NCBI GenBank assembly: GCA_964455685.1
Contig: CAYVZE010000096.1
Span: forward strand, 1-7,974
DNA length: 7,974 nt
From: ZC4RG30 sp964455685
GTDB taxonomy: Bacteria > Pseudomonadota > Gammaproteobacteria > Steroidobacterales > Steroidobacteraceae
Reading direction: 5' to 3'
This document shows positions 7,057 through 7,974 of this stretch, piece after piece (the stretch's first letter is position 1; each line of letters begins with the position of its first letter). The notes below the pieces were generated by a model that saw only the letters and a list, made by a program, of their open reading frames with translations, was not told where the DNA came from and searched no databases. Both the position numbers and the translations under genes were made by a program.

Positions 7057-7081
7057 CAGGGCATAGAGGAGGGGGCTGGCC

Positions 7082-7974
7082 ATGGAGTCGCTCGCCGACC
7101 TGACCACGCGTGCGCTGGCGCAGATCGCCGCCAGCGCCGACCTCGCGCGCCTGGATGAGGCACGCGTTGCGTGGCTGGGCAAGAAGGGGATCCTGACCGA
7201 ACAGCTCAAGGCGCTGGGCAAGCTGCCCGCGCAAGAGCGTCCTGCGGCAGGAGCACGCATCAACGAGGCCAAGCAGGCCGTGCAGCAGGCCATCGAGGAG
7301 CGCCGCAAGGTGCTCGAGGCCGAGGCACTGGCCGCCAGGCTTGCCGCCGGGCGCGTGGATGTCACTGCGCCGGGACGCGGCGAGGTCAACGGTGGCCTGC
7401 ATCCCGTCACCCGTGCGCGCCTGCGAATCGAGAGCCTGTTCCGCGAGGTGGGCTTCGAGGTGGCGCAGGGCCCGGAGATCGAGGACGACTTCCACAACTT
7501 CACCGCGCTGAACGTGCCGGCCAACCATCCGGCGCGTGCCATGCACGACACCTTCTACCTGGAGCACGAGGTGAACGGCGAGCGCGCGCTGCTGCGCACG
7601 CACACCTCGCCGGTGCAGATCCGCGCCCTGCATGCCGCGCGCAAGCGCCTGCCGCTGGCGGTGATCGCGCCGGGCCGCGTGTACCGCATGGACTCCGACG
7701 CCACCCACACGCCCATGTTCCACCAGGTGGAAGGGCTGCTGGTGGACACGGACGTGAGCTTCGCCAACCTGAAATCCATCCTGCACGGCTTCATGGAGGC
7801 GTTCTTCGAGCGCGACCTGGCCATGCGCCTGCGCCCCTCGTACTTCCCCTTCACCGAGCCTTCGGCCGAGGTGGACATCACCTGCGTGGAGTGCAACGGC
7901 AAGGGCTGCCGCCTGTGCAAGAACACCGGCTGGATCGAGGTGCTGGGCTGCGGCATGGTGCATCCGAACGTGCT
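7082..7974 (+). CDS. pheS: Phenylalanyl-tRNA synthetase alpha subunit, 3'-truncated by window edge
   Basis: Catalytic subunit of the alpha2beta2 enzyme that attaches phenylalanine to tRNA-Phe; its partner pheT is expected just past the window. The visible 297 codons start MESLADLTTRALAQI and carry the N-terminal coiled-coil arm (about 1-85, with VRVAWLGKKG-like RVAWLGKKGILT), NGGLHPVTRARLRIE, GPEIEDDFHNF, HPARAMHDTFY, motif 2 PGRVYRMDSDATHTPMFHQVEG (within 197-218), and FTEPSAEVDI (257-266). About 45-50 C-terminal residues, including motif 3 (GMGMERL in E. coli), are cut off. A four-cysteine knuckle C268-x2-C271-x4-C276-x2-C279 lies between AEVDI and the conserved GCGMVHPNV; E. coli has a shorter, Cys-free loop there. 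To my knowledge similar CxxC pairs occur in other bacterial PheS, so it may bind zinc. The strong GAGGAGG site upstream confirms the start. Confidence 0.97.
   Translation, partial: MESLADLTTRALAQIAASADLARLDEARVAWLGKKGILTEQLKALGKLPAQERPAAGARINEAKQAVQQAIEERRKVLEAEALAARLAAGRVDVTAPGRGEVNGGLHPVTRARLRIESLFREVGFEVAQGPEIEDDFHNFTALNVPANHPARAMHDTFYLEHEVNGERALLRTHTSPVQIRALHAARKRLPLAVIAPGRVYRMDSDATHTPMFHQVEGLLVDTDVSFANLKSILHGFMEAFFERDLAMRLRPSYFPFTEPSAEVDITCVECNGKGCRLCKNTGWIEVLGCGMVHPNV

Noticed and set aside
7045..7081. pheM-like leader peptide and attenuator before pheS
   Set aside because: Only 37 nt separate rplT and pheS, with no Phe-rich small frame and no T-run hairpin.
6133..7551. 472-aa open frame on the - strand
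   Set aside because: It crosses infC, rpmI, rplT and pheS in antisense; all four are confirmed by family sequence on the + strand.
6920..7963. 347-aa open frame on the - strand
   Set aside because: It is antisense to rplT and pheS, again a GC-composition shadow.

Overview
The window is a compact, GC-rich stretch of bacterial chromosome with nearly all genes on the + strand. It carries housekeeping genes for DNA repair, tRNA and translation, plus one peptide transporter. UvrB, ThrRS, IF3, L35, L20 and PheS all read as proteobacterial. The gene order uvrB / tRNA-Val / POT transporter / thrS-infC-rpmI-rplT-pheS, with high GC at third codon positions, suggests a gammaproteobacterium of the Xanthomonadaceae/Lysobacteraceae type. 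That placement is inference from memory of gene order and protein sequence, not a search result.

Layout. Positions 1-1682 hold the 3' four fifths of uvrB, cut by the left edge. A 156-nt gap with GC hairpins and a promoter-like region leads to a complete tRNA-Val(GAC) at 1839-1913. A 91-nt gap with a good -35/-10 candidate precedes a proton-coupled oligopeptide transporter (POT family) at 2005-3795. A 103-nt gap with GC palindromes and a TACAAT box leads to the translation cluster: thrS (3899-5827), infC (best read from an AUA codon at 5831, three bases after the thrS stop), rpmI (6454-6654), rplT (6682-7044) and the start of pheS (7082, running off the right edge).

How the genes work together. 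thrS-infC-rpmI-rplT-pheS is the conserved proteobacterial cluster of two aminoacyl-tRNA synthetases, one initiation factor and two large-subunit ribosomal proteins, and was probably transcribed together with pheT beyond the window. Control points suggested by the sequence are an AUA start for infC (IF3 autocontrol), a possible internal promoter in the thrS tail, and a structured 101-nt infC-rpmI spacer where L20 feedback acts in E. coli.

I see no CRISPR array, insertion sequence, phage gene or new multigene system. The points worth a second look are small: the infC start codon, an 18-residue tandem duplication in a periplasmic loop of the transporter, the thrS start with no Shine-Dalgarno sequence, and several hairpins near promoters and gene junctions.
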